Positions 51,238-59,960 of a stretch of 64,000 nt of DNA are shown here, in pieces. The stretch spans positions 62,001 through 126,000 of the forward strand of contig JAUVXU010000001.1 in NCBI GenBank assembly GCA_030603445.1, written 5' to 3'. Positions within the stretch are counted from its first letter, which is position 1, and every line of letters begins with the position of its first letter. The position numbers and the translations under genes were made by a program. Origin of the DNA: Methanomicrobia archaeon (GTDB lineage: Archaea > Methanobacteriota_B > Thermococci > Methanofastidiosales > NM3). The notes beneath the pieces were generated by a model. The model was given only the letters and a program-made list of their open reading frames with translations, searched no databases and was not told where the DNA came from.

Positions 51238-51594
51238 ATGAAAACATTGATTGTCACATTAGGTATTGGAAAAGGCACGTGGGGAAAGGTCAAACGTATC
51301 TGCAACGAAGAATGGGATAATATACTCATCCTTGGAAATCAATGGGCAAATGATACATTCAAGTCTGATAAGTCTTATGAATGGATAACACTTGACGACC
51401 AAAAGGATGTCTGCCAGCTCGTTGACGATATTTCCAAAGAGTTGGACAACAAAGAGTTGGGAGAAGTATATGTAAATATCTTGTCAGGAAGCGGAAGGGA
51501 ACACAATGCCGTACTATCCGCCCTTGTTAAGAAAAATGTAAATTACAAGATGGCTGTTGTATGTGATGATGGTCTTCACTATTACGGCGAATAA
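51238..51594 (+). CDS. Hypothetical Rossmann-like protein
   Basis: 118 residues. Opens MKTLIVTLGIGKGTWGKVKRI, then ILILGNQWAND, YVNILSGSGREHNAVLSAL and YKMAVVCDDGLHYYGE. Alternating strands and helices suggest a small Rossmann-like or CARF-like domain without an effector; no defining nucleotide motif. ATG at 51238, TATA-like ACATTTAAAAAG at 51190-51201. Followed by the basic 47-residue protein. Confidence 0.6.
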   Translation: MKTLIVTLGIGKGTWGKVKRICNEEWDNILILGNQWANDTFKSDKSYEWITLDDQKDVCQLVDDISKELDNKELGEVYVNILSGSGREHNAVLSALVKKNVNYKMAVVCDDGLHYYGE

Positions 51595-51608
51595 GTTGGT
51601 GATTACAC

Positions 51609-51752
51609 ATGATGAAACATCGGAAACATTTATCTAGGACACAAAAAAGACGCGACAAAACAGCGAACAAACGCGTTTTGAAAGGATTATCCACCTCCGT
51701 AAAGAAAGAAAAGAGAAAACTGGCAGCTAAAACATCTAGTGTGACAGATTAA
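51609..51752 (+). CDS. Very basic 47-residue protein
   Basis: ATG at 51609 (a second ATG follows) with GGTGAT about nine bases before it. About 17 of 47 residues are Lys or Arg: MMKHRKHLSRTQKRRD, then KRVLKGLS and KKEKRKLAAK. No Cys. Likely binds nucleic acid or the ribosome. It lies between the 118-residue gene and trpS, with 19 bases to the latter. Confidence 0.55.
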   Translation: MMKHRKHLSRTQKRRDKTANKRVLKGLSTSVKKEKRKLAAKTSSVTD

Positions 51753-51771
51753 TTAGGTCACATGATGCGGG

Positions 51772-52896
51772 ATGCATATGACAGAGTTCAAAGTTACCCC
51801 CTGGAATGTTGAAGGCGACATTGATTATAATAAACTTATAGAGCAGTTTGGGACCCAACCAATTGATGATAAGCTTATTGATAGAGTAAAATCTCTTACA
51901 GGTGAAGTGCACCCTTTATTGAGACGGAAAATATTCTTCTCTCATCGGGATTTTGACTGGATACTTTCAAAATACGAGAAGGGCGAAGAGTTCGCCTTAT
52001 ATACAGGAAGAGGCCCATCTGGCCATACTCATCTGGGCCACATACTTCCGTGGATATTTACAAAATACTTGCAAGATGCTTTCGGATGCGAGCTTTGGTT
52101 CCAGCTAACTGATGATGAGAAGTTTGTATTGTCCCCGCAGCTTTCCATAGAAGATACTATAAAATATTCTTACGAAAATGCCCTTGACATCATTGCACTA
52201 GGTTTCGATCCCAAGAAAACAAGGATTTTTTCAGATATATCTTACGCAAAGACCATGTACAAACATGCGCTTCAAGTTGCTAAGAAGGTAACGTTTTCTA
52301 CAGCCAAGGCCGTGTTTGGATTTGATAATTCAACTAACATAGGTTTGATATTCTTTACATCTATGCAGTCAGTGCCTGCTTTTCTTCCTTCTATAATGCA
52401 TAAGAAAAAGATCCCAGTGCTTATACCAAGCGCAATCGATCAGGACCCTCATTTTAGGATAACGCGCGATGTTGCAGAAAAGATGGGCTACTACAAACCA
52501 GCACTTATCCAAAGCATGTTCTTGCCGTCACTTGAAGGACCAAATTCAAAAATGTCTGCTTCAAAACAGAATTCTGCAATATTTACTGTGGACACGCCTA
52601 AACAGGCACGCAAGAAGATAATGAATGCTTTTACCGGAGGGTGCAGCACCCTTGAAGAGCAAAGGGTGAAAGGAGGGGACCCGACCGTATGTACTATCTA
52701 TCAGTATCTATATATTCTCTTTGAGCATGATGACGAGAAGTTAAATGAGATTAAGAGGCGGTGCATGAGTGGCGAGGAGATGTGTGGAAACTGTAAGAAA
52801 TATCTTGCAGAAAAGGTCGTTACATTCCTAAAGGCACACCAAGAGCGTCGAGAAGCTGCAAAAGACAGGTTAGACGAGTTCATGATTTCTGATTAG
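51772..52896 (+). CDS. trpS: Tryptophanyl-tRNA synthetase
   Basis: 374 residues, archaeal/eukaryotic type. Class I signatures GPSGHTHLGH (HIGH) near residue 81 and KMSAS (KMSKS) near 260 are present. AIDQDPHFRITRDVA and GGDPTVCTIYQYL are typical. ATG at 51772, or at 51778, with GCGGG upstream. The 3' end overlaps the primase gene on the other strand by 17 bases. Confidence 0.96.
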   Translation: MHMTEFKVTPWNVEGDIDYNKLIEQFGTQPIDDKLIDRVKSLTGEVHPLLRRKIFFSHRDFDWILSKYEKGEEFALYTGRGPSGHTHLGHILPWIFTKYLQDAFGCELWFQLTDDEKFVLSPQLSIEDTIKYSYENALDIIALGFDPKKTRIFSDISYAKTMYKHALQVAKKVTFSTAKAVFGFDNSTNIGLIFFTSMQSVPAFLPSIMHKKKIPVLIPSAIDQDPHFRITRDVAEKMGYYKPALIQSMFLPSLEGPNSKMSASKQNSAIFTVDTPKQARKKIMNAFTGGCSTLEEQRVKGGDPTVCTIYQYLYILFEHDDEKLNEIKRRCMSGEEMCGNCKKYLAEKVVTFLKAHQERREAAKDRLDEFMISD

Positions 52897-54262
52897 ATGC
52901 CCTTTTTTTACGAATGTAATATATTATTGGGTTTGTTATTTTCCTCTTCCTCACTAGCTTGTTTTTTGTCAGTGTTCCAAGCACAAAAGAGAGCTCTTTT
53001 TCATCAGACCCCAGTGTTTCAGAGAGTTCCTTTAAGGTCTTTGGACTCTTAAATAATATTTTCAGAACATCCTCCCCCAAGGCGGTCTTGTCCTTCTCAG
53101 CTACTTTTTTTAGAATGCCATCTACTTTTTCCCAGTCTACGATGCCCCAAGTTACCTCTTTACAAAATTCATCGGGCTGACAGAGTTGTGGCGCGTTTTC
53201 AGATATCTTGGAGCAGGATGGCGGAAGATACCATTTTGATTTACCATAGTCTGTAACATTGGGATGATTTGTCATGCCAAATCCAAGATGGTAAAATATG
53301 TTAAGTTTCTCTAACGAGTGTTCCTTAAAAAGAGGGGGTTCGCATCTGTTTCCCGCTTCTATTATAGTTGGGATGACATCATTTATTAGAAGTTCAACAT
53401 CATTTTGGGATAGAGTAAAAGAAGAATCACGATCAAATATCTTTGTTGAGGGCATAAGGCGGGCGTAGGATAGAAATGATGTCAGGAGAATCGTTATGGC
53501 ATAGTTTCGTTGTCCTGAGGATACACCGCCCAAGGCTATTTTCACACAAGGCGGGAAGAGTCCCTCTGAAAGGTTTCCTGGAGCGTGTTCTATTGTCGTT
53601 CGAACTTTAATAAGGGACCTTACCATAGAAGATATTTGTTCATACACTGGATGGGATATTTCCTCCATTTTAATAGAGGTTTTCTTCATATACTCCTTGC
53701 ACCGTTTTTTTAGTGTCTTTGAATACAGGTCGATTAGCTCCCACTTAGTAACAAACATATAGGAGCCTATGATATATTGTTTTGTAATATTAGTGACATC
53801 ATAAACATCACTCCACAGGACCATGTAGTTTACCTCGCCTCGTTTTTTGTCCTTGAGCCTGAAGAGGTCTTCTCTTGGCACTATAATACCTAGTGATGGG
53901 AAGTCTATTGCCTTTAAGGGACGGGCCCTGTCAGCGTGCTCATCTATATCATAGATGTTTATCAGCGTCTTCATCTCATCGATAACTTCTTGGGAGAAGT
54001 AAGTGGTTATTCTTTCTTTCATAAGATTTTCAAAAGCATTAAGTGCAACCAACACTTCAGGCGCATATGGGGTCTTGGATAAGCTTTGTAGGAGGAGAAA
54101 GAGCGAAATTATGTCTTTATCATCATCCAGATCTATATATTTTTCATTGTTATTCTCGTTTGATCGAGCTATTGCTAACCTGATTAGGGACTTGTCAATC
54201 TTGTTAATATCTATATTTAGATAGTGTCTGGACTCTTGTGAAAAAGGATTAACAACTACCAT
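52880..54262 (-). CDS. priL: DNA primase large-subunit-like protein with C-terminal winged helix
   Basis: 460 residues. The Fe-S domain cysteines of PriL are recognisable: FPPCVKIAL near residue 240, PPSCSK near 349, then QLC and EFC near 360-366. GQRNYAITILLTSFL and HLGFGM fit the helical core of that domain. The N-terminal half is weakly conserved. The last ~75 residues form a winged helix (LFKSPKTLKELSETLG, LTKNKLVRKRK) not usual in PriL. Its partner PriS is not in this window. Large-subunit primases assist primer start and length. The identification rests on the Cys pattern. Confidence 0.68.
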   Translation of the reverse strand: MVVVNPFSQESRHYLNIDINKIDKSLIRLAIARSNENNNEKYIDLDDDKDIISLFLLLQSLSKTPYAPEVLVALNAFENLMKERITTYFSQEVIDEMKTLINIYDIDEHADRARPLKAIDFPSLGIIVPREDLFRLKDKKRGEVNYMVLWSDVYDVTNITKQYIIGSYMFVTKWELIDLYSKTLKKRCKEYMKKTSIKMEEISHPVYEQISSMVRSLIKVRTTIEHAPGNLSEGLFPPCVKIALGGVSSGQRNYAITILLTSFLSYARLMPSTKIFDRDSSFTLSQNDVELLINDVIPTIIEAGNRCEPPLFKEHSLEKLNIFYHLGFGMTNHPNVTDYGKSKWYLPPSCSKISENAPQLCQPDEFCKEVTWGIVDWEKVDGILKKVAEKDKTALGEDVLKILFKSPKTLKELSETLGSDEKELSFVLGTLTKNKLVRKRKITNPIIYYIRKKRASNQKS

Positions 54263-54564
54263 TATTTTCCCTTTCTTTTTTAGTTATTAATTGTTTCTAA
54301 AGATAAACACATAAAGTACCCAATTGAACATAAAGTATCAGAAAATGAACGTAAGTTCACTTTACCCTTGTTCTCTTTCCATAGGCTTTTATTGCCATTA
54401 GTTCAATGTTAATTCAAATGTATGTCACACATATACTGTCATACAAAAGGCATTCCCCAAAACTTTCGCAGAGGGGATAGAGGATGTCAGCTTGCATCCA
54501 GCACGCATGACAATGTGATCTGTGTGCGAATGAACATAAACTTTCGATAGTTTATGTGCAAAGC
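54263..54564. other. 302-base intergenic region with repeated TGAAC(A/G)TAA motif and hairpin
   Basis: Contains TGAACATAA at about 54327 and 54531 and TGAACGTAA at about 54349, the last inside TGAACGTAAGTTCA, an inverted repeat. At 54534-54557 a perfect nine-base hairpin ACATAAACT / AGTTTATGT with a six-base loop lies just after the stop of the TctA-like gene. No coding potential was seen. Confidence 0.4.
54534..54557 (-). terminator. Hairpin after the TctA-like gene
   Basis: Perfect nine-base stem and six-base loop eight bases beyond the stop of the leftward permease gene; possible terminator or mRNA 3'-end structure. No long T-run follows immediately. Confidence 0.35.
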
Positions 54565-55779
54565 CTAAAGATATGTGAGCAAAACGGGCATGAGAAGAAA
54601 TGCCATAAGCGTCGTCCTGTTAACATTTAATAGGGGGGGCATGATTCCAATGCAAAATGCAATCGTGCATAGCAACAACCCAGTCGGTCCGGAAAGAATG
54701 GCAATTATAATGAGTTGCACTCCCACACCAACTAACGTCACTACACTATATTTTATTGAAGAAATCCTCTTTAGAAGTATTTGTGAGAGCTGCAGCAATA
54801 CAACAAACGACAGGCCGGAAGCACACAGCATTATGGCAAATAAAATGGAGAACTCGCTCTTTGAAAGGGTGTCTAAAAGTGACTGCACGTGGAGCAGGGC
54901 GCCGTTTCGTGCCTTCCCGAAGAGATAAAGCACAATAAGTGCGAATATGGCATTTGCGGTGTTTATTGAGCAACAGGTAGCAATAAACTGCCGTTCCCCT
55001 ATTCCTTCTTCATTTGAGGATGCAACATTTGAAACGATTGTTGCCTGGCTTGCCCCAACCCCTGGGATCGTGGCAACAAGCATGCCGGCAAGCGACCCTT
55101 TCAAGCAGGAACTAAAAATCGCTCTTCTCCCCATAAGGATAGTCCCATCTGGGTTTTGGACGGGAATGGAGGTTGAGCTCTTCATACTTAATATTAGGGT
55201 GCTTATACCGAAAAATCCTGAAAATATCGGGAACAGCGGATCCGGCGATATCCAGGGATTGAATAAAACAACGCACCCATAACAACCGCTTATGAAAAAT
55301 ATAACGATTGCCCACAGTTTGGTATTTATTGTCTTGTTGGCATTTATTGTTATTATTGAAAATATTATAAGAAGCAAAGGAATCGTCTTGGTTATTAGTG
55401 GATAGAGCGTATTTATCATTAAGATAATTATGGGAAGCAGGATAAGGATCGTAATTACAGAAAAAAGGCTTGCTATGCCGGAGAGGCGTATGGCCTCAAA
55501 CCCCCTGCCGCTTAACACCATCTTATGGGCAGGGAGAACTGCAAGCGCAGTTTCTGCTTCAGGAACTCCAAGAAGTGTTGCAGGTATGAAGTCTATGAAA
55601 GTGTGTGTCACTGACATTGCACATATAAACGACGACGCAGCTAGCACGTCTATCCCTGCATAACTTACCATAGAAGCTGCCAACGGGGAGGCAGTGTTTA
55701 CATGGATTCCAGGCATAAGACCTGTTAATATGCCACAGCACATGCCCAAAATTCCAAGAAGTAGCACATGCGAAAACAC
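54565..55779 (-). CDS. TctA-family (DUF112) membrane permease
   Basis: 404 residues, about ten transmembrane helices. The N-terminal TctA signature GLMPGIHVNTASPL and a second GIPG-like AGMLVATIPGVGASQ half-way show the internal repeat of this family. In bacteria TctA is the large permease of a tripartite tricarboxylate transporter; the archaeal standalone form has no known substrate, and no TctB/TctC partner is here. GTG start with GGAGATCTT upstream. Confidence 0.82.
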   Translation of the reverse strand: MFSHVLLLGILGMCCGILTGLMPGIHVNTASPLAASMVSYAGIDVLAASSFICAMSVTHTFIDFIPATLLGVPEAETALAVLPAHKMVLSGRGFEAIRLSGIASLFSVITILILLPIIILMINTLYPLITKTIPLLLIIFSIITINANKTINTKLWAIVIFFISGCYGCVVLFNPWISPDPLFPIFSGFFGISTLILSMKSSTSIPVQNPDGTILMGRRAIFSSCLKGSLAGMLVATIPGVGASQATIVSNVASSNEEGIGERQFIATCCSINTANAIFALIVLYLFGKARNGALLHVQSLLDTLSKSEFSILFAIMLCASGLSFVVLLQLSQILLKRISSIKYSVVTLVGVGVQLIIIAILSGPTGLLLCTIAFCIGIMPPLLNVNRTTLMAFLLMPVLLTYL

Positions 55780-55843
55780 AAGATCTCCTTATTTATAAAG
55801 GATATATAGAATATGCGAAAAGAAAAGTATAATGTTATTAGGC

Positions 55844-57277
55844 CTAGTTGTTGAAAAGTCGTTTCTTCCACTTTTCTGTGAGATTTTTATAAGTTTCCTC
55901 GCTAATTTCTCCGTCTGCGTATTTTTTTTCAAGATCGTTAAATATGAACGCATAACGGTCATTTGTGTCATCTTGTCGTGCCACAAACTTTTCCTTGTTC
56001 GTTAATCCTATATATATTGCAATGGCCCCCAAAGGAATGGCAAACGCGTACCATGGGTAGGTTGACATGGCGTTTTCATCTTCTTTACATAAAATAAGAA
56101 GCTTATTAAAACATGAATTTATCATATCCCTATCTTCAAGTTCAGTGTAGATTGCTTCTGCAGCTTTGAACTTTTCCTTTGCCAGTTCAAAGTTCCCTTC
56201 AGCTTCGGCAGCCAATCCTTCGTTATATAGGTCTTGAGCTTTTATGTAGTTATTACATAGCCCAATATACAATTGAGCAAGCGAGGCGTTGAAGGCATCA
56301 CCTTTAGCTTCAAATGCCATTTTTGACATCTCAAATGAATTTAAGGCCTCATTCCACTCCATTGCCCCAAAGTGTGCCATGCCTTCATTATAATATTCTT
56401 CACCAAAGTTACGCTCAATATCTGGTGGCCCAACTTCAAGGGACAGGAAGTAAAAATTATTAGAGACTATTTTTTCATGAGGGGGTGATGAAATGAAGAA
56501 CTTCAGTTCGTAAATTCCTTCAAGCGAAGCCCATTGCACATCGACATTTCCTGTTTCTCCCGCATCAAGAGAGAATATACTGTAAGCGATCCTTTCGTTT
56601 GTATGCTTGTCATACACTGCACACATCACGTCTCCTGTGCCAGTAGTGCCATTGTTTGTTACAGATGCCTGAAAAGTTACGACCTCTCCTTCATTTGGCG
56701 CGTCTGATAAAATGCTGACTTCATTTAAAATCATGTCAATATATTCCAAAACAGTTGCAGTGACCTCTACAGTTGCATAATGCCCGGAGTTTGACCGTAG
56801 GTGAATGGGGATTTTGTATTCTCCAGGAATAATATCTTGGGATGCGTACACCTCGACACTCACATGCTCTTCTTCGTTGAACACGGCGTTAAGTTCGGAC
56901 CGGGAGAATTTGACAGTAAAGCCTTCTGGCGGATTGCTTGTTAGCATAAGACGAGACGTTGTTAGCATAGGTCTGATATGCGAGGGCATTGAGAGATTGT
57001 AGCTTCTACTTACATTTAGTAAATTATCTGGTGGTGGTGGCGGATCAGGGCCTGTTGTTGTAGTTGGTGGTGGAGAGTAGGTGTTAGGGGGCGAAGTACT
57101 TGTTTGCGTATCCTCCCCATTAGAAATAACTGTTATATCAAAGGTTTCGGTCTGCCCGGGGTACAATGTTATCGATGATATCGATATATTTAGTTGTACA
57201 TCGTTTTCCGATGCGCTTATTGTTGCCATCGAACCAAGGATTAATAGCAAGAAAATGGAGGCACTGATTCTTTTCAT
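55844..57277 (-). CDS. Extracellular CARDB/TPR membrane protein with SHOCT-like tail
   Basis: 477 residues. Signal peptide (about 5-22), a Thr/Pro-rich stretch (about 58-85), two beta-sandwich domains (the second, about 180-285, matches CARDB: GEVVTFQASVTNNGTTG), TPR-like helices (about 300-390), a transmembrane helix near 407-425, and a cytoplasmic tail ending EKKYADGEISEETYKNL, a SHOCT-like motif. Probably a surface adhesin or scaffold. Architecture resembles the thioredoxin-TPR protein at 43.2 kb. Confidence 0.72.
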   Translation of the reverse strand: MKRISASIFLLLILGSMATISASENDVQLNISISSITLYPGQTETFDITVISNGEDTQTSTSPPNTYSPPPTTTTGPDPPPPPDNLLNVSRSYNLSMPSHIRPMLTTSRLMLTSNPPEGFTVKFSRSELNAVFNEEEHVSVEVYASQDIIPGEYKIPIHLRSNSGHYATVEVTATVLEYIDMILNEVSILSDAPNEGEVVTFQASVTNNGTTGTGDVMCAVYDKHTNERIAYSIFSLDAGETGNVDVQWASLEGIYELKFFISSPPHEKIVSNNFYFLSLEVGPPDIERNFGEEYYNEGMAHFGAMEWNEALNSFEMSKMAFEAKGDAFNASLAQLYIGLCNNYIKAQDLYNEGLAAEAEGNFELAKEKFKAAEAIYTELEDRDMINSCFNKLLILCKEDENAMSTYPWYAFAIPLGAIAIYIGLTNKEKFVARQDDTNDRYAFIFNDLEKKYADGEISEETYKNLTEKWKKRLFNN

Positions 57278-57331
57278 TACACAATAACGATGAGCAATAC
57301 TTAAAAAGTTTTCTTATAGGGAAAATAGGGC

Positions 57332-57466
57332 TCACTCAGTAGAAAGCTTTCTGAAAATACCACGCTTCTCTTCTTCTTTCATGTGTTTTTTCGCATGTTT
57401 CATAAGGACTGGGAGGAATTCTTTTGAAAGTTTATTTTGTTTTTTTTTCAGAGTAGTAGCCCTCAT
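57332..57466 (-). CDS. Small basic protein, tentative
   Basis: 44 residues from the ATG at 57464-57466: MRATTLKKKQNKLSKEF, then HAKKHMKEEEKRGIF. Rich in Lys and His; no ribosome-binding site is evident. It sits between two leftward genes and may be carried on the mRNA of the gene upstream. Could be chance. Confidence 0.35.
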   Translation of the reverse strand: MRATTLKKKQNKLSKEFLPVLMKHAKKHMKEEEKRGIFRKLSTE

Positions 57467-57491
57467 TGCTTTAATTATTATGTTGGGTTTC

Positions 57492-58670
57492 CTATTTAAT
57501 TATTTGTATTTCCCATAGTTCAAAGTCGATGATCTTTGCATCAGGCAGTTTGCAATCTGTGATAATCTCTAAACACACAAGAATAGTGCATCCGGTTTTT
57601 AGGGATGTTGCATCCTTTCCCCTCTTTAGAAGGTCCTTTTTTTCAGTAGCATAAATATGGGCTTGAATAATGCCAAAGGGCGCATCTAACTTTAGTATCT
57701 GGTGATTTCCCTTGAAGTAGATGTCATCTACTGTTGCCATAACAACCACTTTTTTCCCTTTTTCTAGCACAATATCATTATCTGGTCCCCTTGTTCTTTG
57801 CACCCCTATGGGTGCAGACGATGGAACATACAGCACAGTTTGATGGTAGTATTGCCTATACAATCCCCTGGCCGTTATAGTGTCATTTGGAAATACGTCT
57901 AGCCCGTTGGTACTGTATACACACTTTGTTGCCGTGCCGTCATCTACCTCAAGCAAAATTCCTTTATAATATGATTTTACGGACTTAACAGTTCCTTGTA
58001 TGAGATATGGCGTTCCTTCGTGCTGTACCTTGGATAGCGGAGTGATATCTGCTTCATGGATTGTAAGTTTTAGGGGTATGTTGGATATTTTTCCATGATC
58101 TTCCACAATCAGAACGAAACCTTCTACCATATCACCTATTTTTGGGGACAAGGTCGTTTCCAATTCTAAGTCGCCTACAGCTACTCCATTAGGGAGCATT
58201 GCCGTAACTTTACCGTTTACTTGCAACACACTGCCAGCCTCATTTACAGTATAATAGGTTGCACGAGGCAGTGAATCATAGTCGCATGGGAGTATTTCTA
58301 TATGATCACATTTTTCAATATCGAGGAAAAAGTGAGGCCAGTATTGGCGTAGATATTCTTGTTTCACACTGGAGAGGATGCCTTGGGCATATACCCAGTC
58401 TCCAAGTTCAGGGACTTGCGAAAGACATTCCTTAAGCCCGTAAAATAGAGGTATCTCAACTTCGTGATCCCCTTTTATTACTAAAAATAGATTGCCTTTA
58501 GACTCCAATTTTCTGGATACTACACCCTCCACAGACACGTAAGAACCCACATACGGAGCTAAAGGGCCCCGTGGTTTTATTGGCACGGTATTATCTGCTT
58601 CGAAGAAAAGGAATCCGACCCCTGCAATGGAAAGTAGAATACTTAAAACAATTATTTTCCTGTCTTTCAT
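57492..58670 (-). CDS. Membrane-anchored multi-OB-fold protein
   Basis: 392 residues. An N-terminal anchor (about 5-23) precedes three or four repeats of OB-like strands: YVGSYVSVEGVVSRKLE, GSVLQVNGKVTAMLP, YLIQGTVKSVKSYYKGILLEV and KKVVVMATVDDIYFKG. The second and third resemble the tRNA_anti/RPA OB type. The domains should face outside the cell, where DNA or glycans could be bound. Function unknown. ATG at 58668-58670. Confidence 0.65.
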   Translation of the reverse strand: MKDRKIIVLSILLSIAGVGFLFFEADNTVPIKPRGPLAPYVGSYVSVEGVVSRKLESKGNLFLVIKGDHEVEIPLFYGLKECLSQVPELGDWVYAQGILSSVKQEYLRQYWPHFFLDIEKCDHIEILPCDYDSLPRATYYTVNEAGSVLQVNGKVTAMLPNGVAVGDLELETTLSPKIGDMVEGFVLIVEDHGKISNIPLKLTIHEADITPLSKVQHEGTPYLIQGTVKSVKSYYKGILLEVDDGTATKCVYSTNGLDVFPNDTITARGLYRQYYHQTVLYVPSSAPIGVQRTRGPDNDIVLEKGKKVVVMATVDDIYFKGNHQILKLDAPFGIIQAHIYATEKKDLLKRGKDATSLKTGCTILVCLEIITDCKLPDAKIIDFELWEIQIIK

Positions 58671-58758
58671 AAATATAGGTCATTTGGCAGTAATAAAAAT
58701 AAACGCTGATACAAATTATATAATAAATGGAAAAATTTATAAAGTGCATTTTCCCAAA

Positions 58759-59454
58759 ATGGGTATGGTATCCACGTTATCTAAGATGACGCATAACGTA
58801 ATTGATGAGGCAAAAGAGTTCTTATCACATAATAAAAATAGAACCTATGTCATATTTACGACTATTTTTCTTATAGGATACCAGTCACTGCAATTCTTCA
58901 TAGAACATCCAAAATGGTACATTACATTTTCTCCTGACCTTACCATTTGGCTGCAAAAGACATTCTCGACCCAGGCACTAGATCATATACTATCTTTTTA
59001 TTATCCTGTGGGATTTATTCTTTGCCTGATACTTTTGAATTATATGGTAATTAAGGAGGGCAAAAATGGATGGAAGTGGGGATATGCAATTCTTTGCTGC
59101 TGGATTGCACATTTTATCATAGAGATGGTATATCCCGTCGCGCCGCCATTACGCTGGGATTCTGGGGCTCGGCCCATACGTCTTGAAGTGTTTCCTCTTT
59201 CTGATATATTAGTCAGCGTAAAATATGGTGGTCTACCCTCAGGCCACTTCGGGTACACATTTATCGGTTTCCTAATAGCACGCTATAAGTTCTTGCAAAC
59301 GAAATCTAGTGCATATAGGAAGTATATGCTATTCTTTTTAGTTAATCTCATACTCACAACTTTTGTTGTATTGTATCTTGGCGAGCACACGTGGGAGGAC
59401 CTTGTAGCATCAGTATTGATATTTGGTGGAATATTTTGGATATTCTCGCGATAA
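58759..59454 (+). CDS. PAP2-family membrane phosphatase/phosphotransferase
   Basis: About 232 residues from the ATG at 58759 (or 58765). TATA-like ATTTATAAAG at 58736-58745 implies a leaderless message, so a longer open frame reaching into the divergent gene is unlikely. Six transmembrane helices. Active-site motifs are GLPSGHFGYTF (PSGH) and YLGEHTWEDLVAS (HxxxD). This PSGH/GEHTWxD form resembles inositol phosphotransferases (Aur1/Ipt1) as well as lipid phosphatases. A role in inositol-lipid metabolism is possible. Confidence 0.82.
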   Translation: MGMVSTLSKMTHNVIDEAKEFLSHNKNRTYVIFTTIFLIGYQSLQFFIEHPKWYITFSPDLTIWLQKTFSTQALDHILSFYYPVGFILCLILLNYMVIKEGKNGWKWGYAILCCWIAHFIIEMVYPVAPPLRWDSGARPIRLEVFPLSDILVSVKYGGLPSGHFGYTFIGFLIARYKFLQTKSSAYRKYMLFFLVNLILTTFVVLYLGEHTWEDLVASVLIFGGIFWIFSR

Positions 59455-59486
59455 CTTTCAGAAGAGATTAGGCAATGCTCATAGTT

Positions 59487-59960
59487 TTACGGGTTGTAAC
59501 GTTCTGCGATAGCTGTTGCAAAAGAGCGCTTTTTATATATTGCAGTCTTTTCTGATTTTATATAGTTCAATGCATCAGTTGGGCAGATGCTGCAACATTT
59601 TGGATCGCCGTCGCACAAATCGCATTTGAATATCTTATGGGTGTCCTTATCATATCCAATACATCCATAGGGACATGCAATCATACACATTTTACACCCT
59701 ATGCAGTTGTCTTCAATAACAAGTATCCCTCCTGTGGCAGGATCTCGCCACAAGGCTTCGAATTTGCAGGCAACCATACAAGGAGCATCATCGCAATGGC
59801 TGCATACCACTGGCACGCTAACACCCTCTTCTGCCCATATGATGGCGTGTATGCGCGATTTAGAAGGATTGCAACACTTTTCGTGGTGCAAAGAGCACGC
59901 CAACTCACACAGCCTGCACCCGGTGCACTTCTCCACGTTAATTACAATGAGCTTATCCAT
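59487..59960 (-). CDS. Four-cluster ferredoxin (HycB/CooF-like)
   Basis: 157 residues with sixteen cysteines in four [4Fe-4S] motifs: CTGCRLCELAC, CSHCDDAPCMVAC, CIGCKMCMIAC and CDLCDGDPKCCSIC. Such proteins pass electrons between membrane or soluble oxidoreductases. Its ATG overlaps the end of the FrhB-like gene by eight bases, so the two probably form a complex. Confidence 0.92.
   Translation of the reverse strand: MDKLIVINVEKCTGCRLCELACSLHHEKCCNPSKSRIHAIIWAEEGVSVPVVCSHCDDAPCMVACKFEALWRDPATGGILVIEDNCIGCKMCMIACPYGCIGYDKDTHKIFKCDLCDGDPKCCSICPTDALNYIKSEKTAIYKKRSFATAIAERYNP

Noticed and set aside
58627-58758. Longer N terminus for the PAP2 gene
   Set aside because: It would lie across the divergent gene's start and upstream of the TATA box at 58736.
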